Positions 1 through 10,527 are shown, counted from the stretch's first letter. The stretch is DNA of 64,000 nt from Paradesulfitobacterium ferrireducens (GCF_017310645.1 NZ_JAFLRH010000037.1:27508-91507); one strand, 5' to 3'. Numbers and translations are program-made. Notes: generated by a model from the letters alone, not told the origin.

Positions 1-1697
1 AGCTCATAATACTCCTTGAGCATCCGCTCGAATTCCTCCCGGGGCAGCAGCTTGCCGGCTGTGGCCCCGGTTTTCAGCGTTTCCTTGAAAATCCGTTCCG
101 GGAGATTGTCTTCCTTCTTGCTAAAGCCCTCCCGGACATTGAACTGCCTGGCTAGATTTACGATCCGTTCCCCTGCCCGGCTTAAATCCTCTTCCCTGAT
201 TTCTCTTCCCAGCACTGCGGACAGCATTTGGGCCATGGTCTCCAGGGATAGGGCCCAGAAATCACACAGAATCAGGGAAAACTTAACGGCATTGTAATGC
301 TGCAGATCCATAACCAATTGGGCCTTGCCCTCAATCGTAAAGGGATCCCTCTCCCCATACGCTTCCTCTGCCACCGGCCACGCCCGCATATGGCAAGCGC
401 CCCGGTCGGAGGTAGCGTAAGCAAGCCCCATGCCCCAGGAGCCCCGCGGTTCATACCCTGGGAACTCCAAGCCTTTGACATGCATGGCAAACTCACTGCC
501 GCCGTATTTCTGCGCTAATTTTTTGACCCCGAGGGCTAAATCCGCGCCGATTCCGTCCTTGTGAGCGATTAATTTCGGTACATGCAAATACCCTTCGCTA
601 TCCCCGAATCTGAGGCCGAAGTCCTTGATCCCTTTTTCAGTCAGCTCCATGGCAAACGCGGTCACATTGCCCGCCGATATCGTATCAATCCCGTAATTAT
701 CACATAAGTCATTGAACTTGATGATAGCCTCCAAATCCTCGATGCCGCAGTTGGAGCCGCCGATGGCCAGGGTTTCGTATTCAGGCCCCTCGACCGAGGC
801 CCGGCCTGTCTTGGAGTAGTTGCCGCAGCCCAAGGCACAGCTTAAACAGCCTTTTTTCCCAGCCCGTACGTTCTTTAAGGAATCGGAATTGATGTTTTCA
901 AAAGCTGCGAAAGTTCCCTGCTGAAAATTGAGCGTGGGCAAAATGCCCGTATTCTGGGATAGATCCACCAGCATGGGAGTGCCGTCTGTAAAAGCCCAGA
1001 GGTTGGTATCCGTAAGGGTATCCGTGCGCATGAAATCTTTGACCAAGGCCGTGAACTTATGGATATCCGGCACGGTGACGCTGCCGTTCCCGCGCACAGC
1101 CACTGCTTTCAGGTTTTTGCTTCCCATGACCGCTCCAACCCCGCCGCGGGCCGCCTGCCTGTATAACTCGGATGTGATGCAGGACATGGTGACCAAGTTT
1201 TCTCCCGCCGGCCCGATGGCCAGGACTTTAATCTCTTCACTGAGTTTGGCCCTTAAAGCCAATTCCGCATCCTGAGCCCCCTGACCCCAGAGGTCAGCGG
1301 CATCCCGCACCTCAACCAACCCATCTTCAATATAAAGAAAAGACGGTGCCGGCGCTTTTCCTTCTAATATAACCGCATCATACCCTGCGAACTTCAGTTC
1401 CCCGGCGAAATGGCCGCCAATGGAGCAGTCCAGAATCGTCCCGGTTGCCGGGGATTTGGTGATAATCCCGAGCTTGCCGGAGACGGGCACAACCGTCCCG
1501 GTAAACGGGCCGGTCATCAGGATCAGCTTATTTTCTGGAGACAGCGGATCAACCCCGGGTGCAAGTTCTTCATAGAGATACTTGATACCAAGTCCCTTGC
1601 CGCCGAAATAATCACGGGCCCACTTCTCATGAAGCGGCTCAATCGTGTGAGCGCCGGTTGCAAGGTTTACCCGGAGAACCTTCCCTTGATAGCTCAT
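1..1697 (-). CDS. aldehyde:ferredoxin oxidoreductase, tungsten-type (3' end cut by window edge)
   Basis: Family role: oxidises aldehydes to carboxylic acids with ferredoxin as acceptor, using a tungsten-bis-pterin cofactor and one [4Fe-4S] cluster in the cytoplasm. About 565 residues are visible and no stop is reached; family members are about 600 residues, so only the C-terminal tip is missing. The start begins MSYQGKVLRVNL, typical of the family, with a GGAGG-type ribosome site overlapping the end of the ferredoxin gene. Cluster ligands are visible as C284-x2-C287-x3-C291 plus C478 (motif LILCDFW), and the DxCDxxGxD cofactor motif follows the first group. It is the last visible gene of the putrescine aminotransferase operon, one base after the ferredoxin stop. 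Inference: it removes the aldehyde made by the aminotransferase. Family assignment is very secure; substrate is inferred from context. Confidence 0.93.
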   Translation of the reverse strand, partial: MSYQGKVLRVNLATGAHTIEPLHEKWARDYFGGKGLGIKYLYEELAPGVDPLSPENKLILMTGPFTGTVVPVSGKLGIITKSPATGTILDCSIGGHFAGELKFAGYDAVILEGKAPAPSFLYIEDGLVEVRDAADLWGQGAQDAELALRAKLSEEIKVLAIGPAGENLVTMSCITSELYRQAARGGVGAVMGSKNLKAVAVRGNGSVTVPDIHKFTALVKDFMRTDTLTDTNLWAFTDGTPMLVDLSQNTGILPTLNFQQGTFAAFENINSDSLKNVRAGKKGCLSCALGCGNYSKTGRASVEGPEYETLAIGGSNCGIEDLEAIIKFNDLCDNYGIDTISAGNVTAFAMELTEKGIKDFGLRFGDSEGYLHVPKLIAHKDGIGADLALGVKKLAQKYGGSEFAMHVKGLEFPGYEPRGSWGMGLAYATSDRGACHMRAWPVAEEAYGERDPFTIEGKAQLVMDLQHYNAVKFSLILCDFWALSLETMAQMLSAVLGREIREEDLSRAGERIVNLARQFNVREGFSKKEDNLPERIFKETLKTGATAGKLLPREEFERMLKEYYE

Positions 1698-1698
1698 C

Positions 1699-2094
1699 TT
1701 AGCCCACCTCCCCATTGGTTAAGGCATTGTGCGGGCACCACTGGACACATTCGGGTGCACCTTTACACAGGTCACAGACTGCAACCCCGTGATCCCGCGC
1801 TTTGATGATCCCTTCGGGGCAGGCCTCAAGACAGAGCCCGCAATCCGTACACTCCTTTTCCCGGAAGGACAGCCTATCATTTTCGTACGAGATGGCCCCG
1901 GACGGACAGGCAGCTACACATGCCAGGCAGAGGGTGCAGACTGCACTCTTGATATTGAGCCCGGACCGGTCGTACACCGACACGATCCTTAAGCGCGCCA
2001 GTTCCGGATTAAACACCCCTTCTTTAGCCGCGGAACAACCCAGCTGGCACAAACGGCAGCCGATACAGTTTTCACTATCCAATTTTAAGGCCAC
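1699..2094 (-). CDS. 4Fe-4S ferredoxin, partner of the AOR
   Basis: Small polyferredoxin of about 131 residues and the likely direct electron acceptor of the downstream aldehyde oxidoreductase. Cysteine groups are visible as CIGCRLCQLGC near the N-terminus, CTLCLACVAAC, CTDCGLCLEAC, and a final CDLC...CVQWC group, enough for about four [4Fe-4S] clusters. An ATG at 2130 is in frame, but a strong GGGAGG site sits about 8 bases before a GTG at 2094 (protein starts VALKLDSENCIGC), so the GTG is preferred. It sits 42 bases after the amidohydrolase and its stop is one base before the AOR start, indicating tight co-translation. Ferredoxins of this type commonly accompany AOR genes. Identity is secure; the start choice is moderately secure. 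Confidence 0.88.
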   Translation of the reverse strand: MALKLDSENCIGCRLCQLGCSAAKEGVFNPELARLRIVSVYDRSGLNIKSAVCTLCLACVAACPSGAISYENDRLSFREKECTDCGLCLEACPEGIIKARDHGVAVCDLCKGAPECVQWCPHNALTNGEVG

Positions 2095-2136
2095 AAAGAC
2101 ATTCCTCCCTTGCCGAAAATTTTTATGCATTTGGAA

Positions 2137-3522
2137 TCAGCCCCAGCTCCAACGTTTCAATTCATCCCGTATTGGTTTTCCCGGGAGAATACTATCTTGC
2201 AGTTTTTCATTTTCCACTACAACTTCACCGTTGACCACGACATAGTCTATGCCTTCCGGTGTTAAGTCGGGTTGCCCAATTCCGGGGTAATTGGCCCTGT
2301 CTGAAATTGTGTTAAGGTTGAAAATAACAATATCGGCATCACAACCTGTTTTTAAGCGACCCTTAGTGTATAAACCAAGTCTGTTTGCCGGCAGCAGCGT
2401 GCATTTTTTCACGGCTTCCAGCAAAGATAAGGCTCCTTGCTCTCTGACCATTTTTTGAAAGAACCTCGGGTATGTCCCTACGTCTTGGGGATGCCCCGTA
2501 CCGGGCGTTGGTGATCCTACCGCACCATCGGTAGAAACCATGACATATTCCGGTAATAAGGCTTCATACACTTCTGCTTCCTTGCAGGCAAAAGCCACCA
2601 CCACATCATCTTTATAGTTAGCCCGTAATTCGTCGTAGATTTCCCTGGTACAACGCTGTCCGGCATATTTTCCGGTTGCTACAAACAGATGGTTGAAATC
2701 ACAGCCCCACTTTTCAAGGCAACCTTCGTTGTAGACAGCTGATCCGATAAATGTACCAAAGGCATGGTACATTCCGCTGTCTGCGCCTATGTCAAGACCT
2801 TTTTCAACTGCATCATTCAGTACCTCAAGGGCTTCCTTCATCATGCCCATACCGACTTGATACACTAAGTGGGATACCTGAACCCGTGCGCCAGTCAATT
2901 CTGCAATCCGTACAACCTCCTTGACAGCGCCAATCCCAGCCCAAGAGTCTGTGCGCGTATGGACAGCAACAAGTTTGTCATTCTTAGCCGCAATATGACT
3001 GAGAGCTAACACTTCCTCAATAGAAGCCCCCGGGGAATACTCCAGGCCAAAAGACAGGCCAATGGCGCCTTGGGCAAAAGCAGCTTCTAATAGTGCCATC
3101 ATCTTCTTAACTTGTTCCTTTGAGGCTGCCTTATAAGGATCCGTTGCCCCCACTTCTTGCCTGAGGGTTGTATGCCCTATCATCATAGCCTGATTAAGCG
3201 GAAATTTGCGAGACCCTAATTCCGCAAAAAAATGTTCCAAGTTAAAGACACCGAAGCCGCAATTACCGCCGACTGAAGTGGTTATTCCCTGAAGAACCGC
3301 ACACTGAGCGGAATATAAATAGCCATCGATATGAGCGTGGATATCTATGAATCCGGGGGTAACAATATTCAATCCTGCGTCAATTTCTTTTTTCCCGTGT
3401 ATGTCATCCCTTGTAATAGCCGCAATTTTTCCATCATTAATCCCAATATGACCTACAGTCATTTGGTTCCTTTCAGGGTCTACCAATGTCCCGTTTTTTA
3501 TCACCAGATCAAATTCACTCAA
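2137..3522 (-). CDS. D-aminoacylase / N-acyl-D-amino-acid deacylase family amidohydrolase
   Basis: 461-residue metal-dependent amidohydrolase. N-terminal beta-rich segment (DLVIKNGTLVDPE), then the metal motif GFIDIHAHID near residue 60, the NCGFG motif near residue 90 that is characteristic of D-aminoacylases, and a C-terminal DADIVIFN strand. Members hydrolyse N-acyl-D-amino acids or related cyclic/acyl amides, using one or two zinc ions. The start is a TTG with an AAGAAGG site 7 bases upstream. It lies in the putrescine aminotransferase operon between a nitrilase-family amidase and the ferredoxin. Inference: it deacylates an N-acylated or lactam-type intermediate, or feeds amino acids to the pathway. 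A dihydroorotase/hydantoinase was considered; the NCGFG motif favours D-aminoacylase. Exact substrate unknown. Confidence 0.82.
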   Translation of the reverse strand: MSEFDLVIKNGTLVDPERNQMTVGHIGINDGKIAAITRDDIHGKKEIDAGLNIVTPGFIDIHAHIDGYLYSAQCAVLQGITTSVGGNCGFGVFNLEHFFAELGSRKFPLNQAMMIGHTTLRQEVGATDPYKAASKEQVKKMMALLEAAFAQGAIGLSFGLEYSPGASIEEVLALSHIAAKNDKLVAVHTRTDSWAGIGAVKEVVRIAELTGARVQVSHLVYQVGMGMMKEALEVLNDAVEKGLDIGADSGMYHAFGTFIGSAVYNEGCLEKWGCDFNHLFVATGKYAGQRCTREIYDELRANYKDDVVVAFACKEAEVYEALLPEYVMVSTDGAVGSPTPGTGHPQDVGTYPRFFQKMVREQGALSLLEAVKKCTLLPANRLGLYTKGRLKTGCDADIVIFNLNTISDRANYPGIGQPDLTPEGIDYVVVNGEVVVENEKLQDSILPGKPIRDELKRWSWG

Positions 3523-3603
3523 GCTAAAACCTTCTTTCCAACTTAATTTATCTTAGGTATCCTGAAGCATAAGTTAGAATTTAGGTAAACAGTGCAGGCT
3601 TTA

Positions 3604-4479
3604 TTATCTTTGGGTAAATCCATCATATGTCAAGATTGGTTTGTACAGATCCGGTCTCCGATCTCTAAAAATGCCCCATTCGATTCTTTTCGTTTCAATC
3701 AGATCTAAATCAAACTCAGCCACTAATACTGTTTCTTCAGAAGAATCTGCTTCCACTACTTTATCGCCTTGAGGTCCGGCAATAAAGGAGGAACCATAGA
3801 AAGTAATGGTCGAGTCGTCAATGGTTTCTGTTCCGACCCGATTAGAAGCCAGTAAAGGTACTAAGTTGGCTGCTGCGTGGCCTTGCTGGGTAATTTGCCA
3901 GTGTTCTTTTGAATTGATCGAGGGATCATGCGGTTCTGAACCGATGGCAGTCGGATAGAATAATATTTCAGCTCCCTGAAGCACCATACACCGCGCCGCT
4001 TCTGGATACCATTGATCCCAACAGATGCCAACGCCTATTTTCGCATAACGCGTGTTCCATACTTTGAAACCGGTATCCCCCGGATTAAAGTAGAATTTTT
4101 CTTCATAGCCGGGTCCATCGGGAATATGGCTCTTGCGATATATACCCAAAATCTTGCCATCTGCATCAATCACAGCAACCGCATTATATCTGGCATTGTT
4201 ATTCTTTTCATAAAAACTTATAGGCAGTACGACTTGTAACTCTGCGGCTAGCTTTTGAAAACGCTGAATAGCTTCAGAGCTCTCAAGTTCGGAGGCAAAC
4301 TTGTAATACTCGCTTTTCTCTTGCTGGCAGAAGTAAGGAGTCTGAAACAATTCCTGAATTAGAATAATTTGGGCTCCCTTGAGCGCCGCCTCTCTCACCA
4401 GCTTTTCTGCTTTCCGGATATTTTCTTCTACCCCCCAGGAGCAACTCATTTGCGTTGCAGCTACAATTACTTTGCGCAC
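3604..4479 (-). CDS. aguB: N-carbamoylputrescine amidase-like carbon-nitrogen hydrolase
   Basis: 291-residue nitrilase-superfamily enzyme. The catalytic triad is visible as E43 (QELFQTPYF), K116 (YRKSHIPDGPGY) and C153 (GICWDQWYPE), and the surrounding motifs match N-carbamoylputrescine amidase, which cleaves N-carbamoylputrescine to putrescine, CO2 and ammonia. Length fits the family (about 290-300). It lies in the operon with a putrescine aminotransferase, which supports a diamine-producing role. No agmatine deiminase is visible in the window, so the full agmatine route is not shown. It follows the second amidase by about 30 bases. Related omega-amidases or beta-ureidopropionases share the fold, but the PDGPGYxEKxYF stretch favours AguB. 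Confidence 0.85.
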   Translation of the reverse strand: MRKVIVAATQMSCSWGVEENIRKAEKLVREAALKGAQIILIQELFQTPYFCQQEKSEYYKFASELESSEAIQRFQKLAAELQVVLPISFYEKNNNARYNAVAVIDADGKILGIYRKSHIPDGPGYEEKFYFNPGDTGFKVWNTRYAKIGVGICWDQWYPEAARCMVLQGAEILFYPTAIGSEPHDPSINSKEHWQITQQGHAAANLVPLLASNRVGTETIDDSTITFYGSSFIAGPQGDKVVEADSSEETVLVAEFDLDLIETKRIEWGIFRDRRPDLYKPILTYDGFTQR

Positions 4480-4508
4480 AGACGTTCCTTCCTTCTCTTA
4501 TCAAAATT

Positions 4509-5309
4509 CTAAATGAAACTTCGTATTGCACCGTACAATTCGGGTTTTCGTAGTTTTAAATAATCCAAGGCTGGATCTAAAACCTTCTTTTCGCCTGTGT
4601 CCAAATCAGATACATAAAGACCGGGGGCGCGCTGGGGCTCTAACAGCCATTGACCGTTCGGATGGGCAACACATGAACCTCCGCAAAAATCAAGATCCTT
4701 TTCTAATCCTGTCCTGTTTGCATAGACAACAAAGATTCCGTTTTCCATTGCCCGCGCCATGGCATAAACCTCATGAAAGCGGGCATAAGGAGCCATATTG
4801 TTGGTGGGTAAGAGCAGAATCTCTGCGCCCTCAAGCGCGGCGATTCTTGCCCCTTCAGGAAACTCAAGGTCAAAACAAACCTGAACCGATATTTTGCCCC
4901 AAGGAGTATTCCATACCGGAAAAATGTCGCCTGGAGTAAATAACTCCGATTCTCTGCCAAACAGATGGACTTTTGCGTACGTGCCTATTACCCCATCTCC
5001 GGTGATCAACGAGGCCGCATTATAAAGCTTTTCTGCACGAAAAGAGGGATGTCCGCATAAAATCCCCACTCTTTCCCGCTGTGCAAAGCTTACCAAGCGC
5101 TCCAGCCATATCTTTTCATCCTCTGGGGTAGGTTTCTTCTCCCACAATTCAGGAAGGTAACCTGTAATAAACAGTTCAGGATAAACAATCAGATCTAGGG
5201 CGAGCCCGTTTTTACCTGCCCTGACAGTATAGTCTTCGATTTTCCTAAATGTAGCTTCAATGTCACCAAGAACCGGTGAATCTTGAACCAAGCCAAACCT
5301 TAGTTTCAT
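4509..5309 (-). CDS. carbon-nitrogen hydrolase (nitrilase superfamily)
   Basis: 266-residue amidase-type hydrolase with the Glu-Lys-Cys triad visible: E45 (VYPELFITGY), K113 (YAKVHLFGRE) and C145 (VQVCFDLEFPE). It hydrolyses a non-peptide C-N bond through a cysteine thioester. The sequence is more like general omega-amidases or aliphatic amidases than like its downstream neighbour AguB, so the two are probably not recent duplicates. It sits between the permease (13 bases) and aguB (29 bases) in the same operon. Inference: it removes an amide or carbamoyl group from a polyamine-related intermediate. Substrate cannot be read from the sequence. Confidence 0.8.
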   Translation of the reverse strand: MKLRFGLVQDSPVLGDIEATFRKIEDYTVRAGKNGLALDLIVYPELFITGYLPELWEKKPTPEDEKIWLERLVSFAQRERVGILCGHPSFRAEKLYNAASLITGDGVIGTYAKVHLFGRESELFTPGDIFPVWNTPWGKISVQVCFDLEFPEGARIAALEGAEILLLPTNNMAPYARFHEVYAMARAMENGIFVVYANRTGLEKDLDFCGGSCVAHPNGQWLLEPQRAPGLYVSDLDTGEKKVLDPALDYLKLRKPELYGAIRSFI

Positions 5310-5322
5310 AAAGATTTCACCT

Positions 5323-6714
5323 CTATTCCTCCAACTTCATTTCCGGCGGTAACTTTCTAAAGAAATTAGTTCTGACAGCCAAAACAACGATACCAAGAAT
5401 TACCCAGATAAGCCCCAACTCTTTGGAACTGATATCCAGGTTGTACCAGATGCTAAAGCAAATCAAGGCGCCGAGGACCGGACCGACAAGGTATTTAAAT
5501 ATATCCGTTCCTGAACGCCGTTTATTTTTTATAAAGTAATGCACAATTACCGAAATATTCACCATTACAAACCCCAGCAAAGCCCCGAAATTGACTAACG
5601 AGGCTGCTGTAGCCAGGCTAAAAAACACGGCACTCAAGCTAATCACAGCAATCAAGAAAATATTATTTGTCGGAGTCTTGTGTTTCGGATGCAAATAAGA
5701 GAAAAACCTTCTGGGTAAAATTCCGTCACGGCCCATTCCGTACAAGATCCGAGAGGCAGATGCCTGGGAGGCCATAGCTGATGCCAGACAGCCCACTACA
5801 TACGCCCCGGTAAAAAAGTAACCCATAAAAGAACCCGCAACCTTGTTAATGATTTCATAAGCCCCGGTATCTACGTTCTTAATTTCGCTCCAGGCAGTCG
5901 GCCATGCCAATTGCGTAAAATAAGTAACCAGAATAAACACGATACCGGCTCCGACACAAGTAATAATAATTGCCCGGCCCACATTTTTTTCAGGATTAAT
6001 AGCCTCCTCCGATACCGTTGACACTGCATCAAATCCCAGGAAGGAGAGCGCAAGAATGGCTGCGCCGGAGAATATGATTCCCCAACCCATACCTGGTTGA
6101 TTAAATTCAGTGGCATTGAAGAAAGCACTCCAGTCAAAGAAGGTACCGGCTCCACCACCGACCGCTAAATATCTAAATATGAATATCAGCAATGCAACAA
6201 TGAATATGATCTGGATCCAGATGATGCCGCTATTAACCCAAGTGGTTAATCTAATGCCAAAATAATTAACCGTAGTTACAATCGCAATAAAAATTAAAAT
6301 CCAAGCCCAGGTAGGTAAGCCGGGAATAGCCTCTTGAATAAAAAGGGCTGCAACCAAGTAGTTTAGCATGGGTATCAGCATATAGTCGATTAGGATTGTC
6401 CAGCCCGACAAAAATCCTAAATGGGGGCTTATGGACCTGTGCACATAAGTATAGACCGAACCGGCTACTGGATAGGCCTTGACCATATGCCCGTAACTTA
6501 ACGCGGTAAAGGTCATGGCTATGGTTGCTACCAGATAAGTCAGTGAAAGCATGCCATGGGTCATGTTATTTACGAGTCCGTATGTTGTGAATATTGTCAA
6601 TGGAACAAGATAAGCCAGCCCGTAATAGATAAGAGAACTAAGTGGAAGCACCCTTTTTAAGTCTTGTTTGTATCCTAATTGTTCAAGATGAGCATTCCCG
6701 GCATTAATTGACAT
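5323..6714 (-). CDS. APC-family amino acid/polyamine permease
   Basis: 463-residue integral membrane transporter with about 12 hydrophobic segments. The N-terminal LSSLIYYGLAYLVPLTIFTTYG and the segment near residue 220-240 (ALSFLGFDAVSTVSEEAINPEKNVGRAI) are typical APC-superfamily motifs of amino acid and putrescine exchangers. It is placed between the putrescine aminotransferase and the amidases, so the likely cargo is putrescine, agmatine or a related amine/amino acid; that is inferred from context. About 100 bases separate it from the aminotransferase, and that gap contains a GC-rich hairpin. The last residues (KLPPEMKLEE) are cytoplasmic and charged. Confidence 0.87.
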   Translation of the reverse strand: MSINAGNAHLEQLGYKQDLKRVLPLSSLIYYGLAYLVPLTIFTTYGLVNNMTHGMLSLTYLVATIAMTFTALSYGHMVKAYPVAGSVYTYVHRSISPHLGFLSGWTILIDYMLIPMLNYLVAALFIQEAIPGLPTWAWILIFIAIVTTVNYFGIRLTTWVNSGIIWIQIIFIVALLIFIFRYLAVGGGAGTFFDWSAFFNATEFNQPGMGWGIIFSGAAILALSFLGFDAVSTVSEEAINPEKNVGRAIIITCVGAGIVFILVTYFTQLAWPTAWSEIKNVDTGAYEIINKVAGSFMGYFFTGAYVVGCLASAMASQASASRILYGMGRDGILPRRFFSYLHPKHKTPTNNIFLIAVISLSAVFFSLATAASLVNFGALLGFVMVNISVIVHYFIKNKRRSGTDIFKYLVGPVLGALICFSIWYNLDISSKELGLIWVILGIVVLAVRTNFFRKLPPEMKLEE

Positions 6715-6774
6715 ACTTTTACCATCCCCCTTTAATTATTATAATTTTTTCGCAGGCTTTCTGGGCGGGTATAT

Positions 6775-6794
6775 GCGGGGGATTACGCCCCCGC
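6775..6794 (-). other. GC-rich intercistronic hairpin
   Basis: A 7-bp perfect stem GCGGGGG/CCCCCGC with a 6-base loop lies just after the aminotransferase stop. It is not followed by a T-run on the minus strand. It could be an mRNA-stabilising or partial-termination hairpin that lets the first gene be more abundant than the rest of the operon. Confidence 0.45.
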
Positions 6795-6818
6795 TTTCAG
6801 TGACTTCACGTCCTCCGC

Positions 6819-8192
<1,374 letters not shown>

Positions 8193-8224
8193 TTAGCATT
8201 TATTCGCTGTATAATACACATTAA

Positions 8225-8240
8225 AGCAATTTCTATGCCA
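8225..8240 (-). promoter_or_regulatory. sigma-54 (-24/-12) promoter of the patA operon
   Basis: On the minus strand the bases read TGGCAT-AGAAA-TTGCT, matching the sigma-54 consensus TGGCAC-N5-TTGCW at all invariant positions (GG of -24 and GC of -12, 10 bases apart). A start site would fall about 12 bases downstream, near 8214, leaving a 40-base leader before patA. The adjacent divergent gene encodes a sigma-54 activator, which strengthens the call. Confidence 0.82.
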
Positions 8241-8304
8241 ATATCGGAAAGCTTGGAATTATTGAAACTGTCGGAACATTGTGCTATATTGAATTCATTA
8301 AGTT

Positions 8305-8318
8305 ATACATCTGTGTAT
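8305..8318. promoter_or_regulatory. candidate activator-binding dyad
   Basis: ATACA-TCTG-TGTAT is a perfect 5-bp inverted repeat about 65-80 bases upstream of the sigma-54 site and just before the activator gene. Upstream activating sequences for enhancer-binding proteins commonly lie at such distances. It is a short motif in AT-rich DNA, so the assignment is weak. Confidence 0.3.
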
Positions 8319-8353
8319 TGCCTATTCATGCATGCATAAAAGGAGCGGGGGAC

Positions 8354-10456
8354 ATGGATTTAAGGACATTTTTGCGCGATCCGATATTCATTGGAGATCA
8401 CGCGGCCTTGGCGGCAATCGCGGAGCAAACTAAGACTGAGGAACACCCCTTCGTGTTCGTGCACCATGAGGACAAAATCTATGCGCTCAAAAGCTTTGAC
8501 TTGCTGTTAAGTCCCGATCCGGACTTAGGAACAATTATGGCCAAAGTTGTTACTGATGTTCCTTTAACTCCTGTGCCATTCAATGACCTGACCTCGCGCG
8601 CGCTCGATGTGCTGGCTGAACTGGTTACGCTCGTACAGTATGAGGGCCAGCTAAAATACATCGTGCGGGAAGATTTCCTCCTGACTATGGTATCCACGGG
8701 TACGAGCAGCGAGTTGGCCTGGCTGCGCAGCTTGTTTGCTTCCATTCCGCGTGGCCTCATGATCGTTGATCTGAGTTATGCGGTGGTGAATAGCAACGCG
8801 GAAGCTTTGCGGATGCTGCGCATTAACCATTCTGATCTACCCCGGCTGCGCATGCACGAAGTTCTGGGTTTAAATAACTTTCAGTACGTCTACCGCACGC
8901 AGAACTCGCTCCTGAATCAGGTGATAACAACTCCTCTAAGTCCGGCGGCAGTCCTGGTCGATTTCGTGCCCTTAGTCATGTACCAGGTCGTCACCGGCTT
9001 TGCCCTGGTGCTTCAGGATTTGCCTTCCCTCGAAGCCATGGCCATGGAACTTGACTCCGTCAAACAGCTGAACCAGGATCTGGAGGCCATCTTCTCCACC
9101 ATTTACGATGAAATTATTGTCGTTGATGCCAGGGGCAAGCTCCTGCGCGCCAGCGACCATTATATCGCATCCCAATGGAAACGTCCCCCACAGTCCTTGA
9201 TCGGCCAGCAGATTTTACGCTTAAAAAAGGTGAATGATTTAATTCCTAAAGTGATTCGCGAGGTTCAAAAGAAAGAGCAAAAAGTCTCCCGCATGCAAAA
9301 TGAAGGAGACTCTCCCCTGCTTGTTGTCGGCAACCCGATTTTTGACGCTGCCGGGGGCTTGGAACGCATCGTCGTCGCCTCGCGCGATCTTACGGAAATG
9401 GCCCGCCTCAAACGGGAACTGGAACAAACCCGGCAAGAAAGTGAAAGCTACCGCCAGGAGCTGGAGCAGCTGCGGGAGCGGGTCACGCAAGCCCAGGGCA
9501 CCCTGCCGTTATATGCCAGCCCCCTCATGCATGAAGTCATGCGCGAGGTAGAAAGGGTGGCCCAGTTTTCAGCCACTGTACTCCTGCACGGAGAGTCCGG
9601 CGTTGGCAAAGAAATCATCGCCAATACCATTCACTCCTTGAGCGACCGCTCTGAGCAGCCGTTTATCAAAATTAACTGCGCTGCCATTCCGGAATCCCTT
9701 ATGGAAAGCGAACTCTTCGGTTATGAACGCGGCGCCTTTTCCGGAGCGAACCAGCAGGGAAAAACCGGCCTGATTGTCAAGGCCCACCGGAGCTGCCTCT
9801 TCCTCGATGAAATCTCGGAACTTCCTTTACTCATTCAGGGAAAACTCCTGCGTGCCATCCAGGAACGCGAAGTCTACCCTGTCGGCGCCACCGCCCCGGT
9901 TAAATTTGACATTCAGATCATTGCCGCCACCAATAAGAATCTGGCGGAACTGGTAGCCCAAGGGAAGTTCCGGGAAGACCTGTACTACCGCATTAATGTC
10001 TTTCCGATTGAAGTCCCGCCCTTACGGGAGCGCAAGGAAGATATCGCGCTCCTGGCCAACTCTTTCCTGACCCAGTTCAATCAAACCTACCAGCGCAATC
10101 TGCGCTTATCCAACTCGGCCCTTGACCTGCTCGAAGCTTATCCTTTTCCCGGAAATGTACGCGAACTGCAGAACCTGATCCAGCGTGTCGCCATTAAAAA
10201 CGACGGGGAAGTCATCGATGCCGGTGCCATTGAAAAAATCCTGATGCGCTCAGACACTGCCACCGTCTCCGGTAAAACCGGAAGCAGATTCACCCAGGTT
10301 ATTCCGCTGCAGCAGGCTTTTGCGCAAATCGAGGAAGAACTGGTCACACTCGCCATGAAACAATACCAGTCCACCACCAAAGCAGCCAAGGCGTTGGGCG
10401 TAAGCCAAGCCACCGTCAGCCGCAAGTACCGCCAGATCTTGGCCCAACAGAAGTAA
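8354..10456 (+). CDS. sigma-54-dependent activator (CBS/PAS-AAA-HTH)
   Basis: Enhancer-binding protein of 700 residues that would hydrolyse ATP to open sigma-54 RNA polymerase complexes. An in-frame start exists at 8279, but AGGAG 8 bases before ATG 8354 (MDLRTFLRD) makes 8354 the better start. An N-terminal sensory part of about 100 residues (CBS-like) is followed by two PAS-like segments (about 115-225 and 250-365), a coiled-coil linker rich in Glu/Gln, and the AAA+ domain with Walker A GESGVGKE at 413-420 and the sigma-54 contact loop GAFSGA at 460-465 (normally GAFTGA). The C-terminus is a TyrR-like HTH (STTKAAKALGVSQATVSRKY). It is divergent from the patA operon and its sigma-54 promoter, so it probably controls that operon. 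Confidence 0.92.
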   Translation: MDLRTFLRDPIFIGDHAALAAIAEQTKTEEHPFVFVHHEDKIYALKSFDLLLSPDPDLGTIMAKVVTDVPLTPVPFNDLTSRALDVLAELVTLVQYEGQLKYIVREDFLLTMVSTGTSSELAWLRSLFASIPRGLMIVDLSYAVVNSNAEALRMLRINHSDLPRLRMHEVLGLNNFQYVYRTQNSLLNQVITTPLSPAAVLVDFVPLVMYQVVTGFALVLQDLPSLEAMAMELDSVKQLNQDLEAIFSTIYDEIIVVDARGKLLRASDHYIASQWKRPPQSLIGQQILRLKKVNDLIPKVIREVQKKEQKVSRMQNEGDSPLLVVGNPIFDAAGGLERIVVASRDLTEMARLKRELEQTRQESESYRQELEQLRERVTQAQGTLPLYASPLMHEVMREVERVAQFSATVLLHGESGVGKEIIANTIHSLSDRSEQPFIKINCAAIPESLMESELFGYERGAFSGANQQGKTGLIVKAHRSCLFLDEISELPLLIQGKLLRAIQEREVYPVGATAPVKFDIQIIAATNKNLAELVAQGKFREDLYYRINVFPIEVPPLRERKEDIALLANSFLTQFNQTYQRNLRLSNSALDLLEAYPFPGNVRELQNLIQRVAIKNDGEVIDAGAIEKILMRSDTATVSGKTGSRFTQVIPLQQAFAQIEEELVTLAMKQYQSTTKAAKALGVSQATVSRKYRQILAQQK

Positions 10457-10490
10457 GGGTAGCAGAAGCCCTGTGATAAGTTTTAAGTTA

Positions 10491-10513
10491 CGAGGAGTCA
10501 GGAGTCAGAATAG
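10491..10513 (+). repeat. dispersed GGAGTCAG/AATTCAG-type repeat, copy 1
   Basis: Directly after the sigma-54 activator gene, GAGGAGTCAGGAGTCAGAAT occurs. Related text appears at 12615-12640 (plus) and 47057-47096 (minus), always in an intergenic spot next to a stop or start codon. The unit looks like GGAGTCAG followed by AATTCAG copies. Confidence 0.55.
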
Positions 10514-10527
10514 GAAACCGGCTTATC

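Noticed and set aside
8327..8337. CATGCATGCAT sequence before the sigma-54 activator as an operator
   Set aside because: Short alternating sequence of low information; the ATACA/TGTAT dyad beside it is the better candidate and is itself weak.
8279..8353. 25-residue N-terminal extension of the sigma-54 activator
   Set aside because: No ribosome site before 8279; a strong AGGAG lies before ATG 8354.
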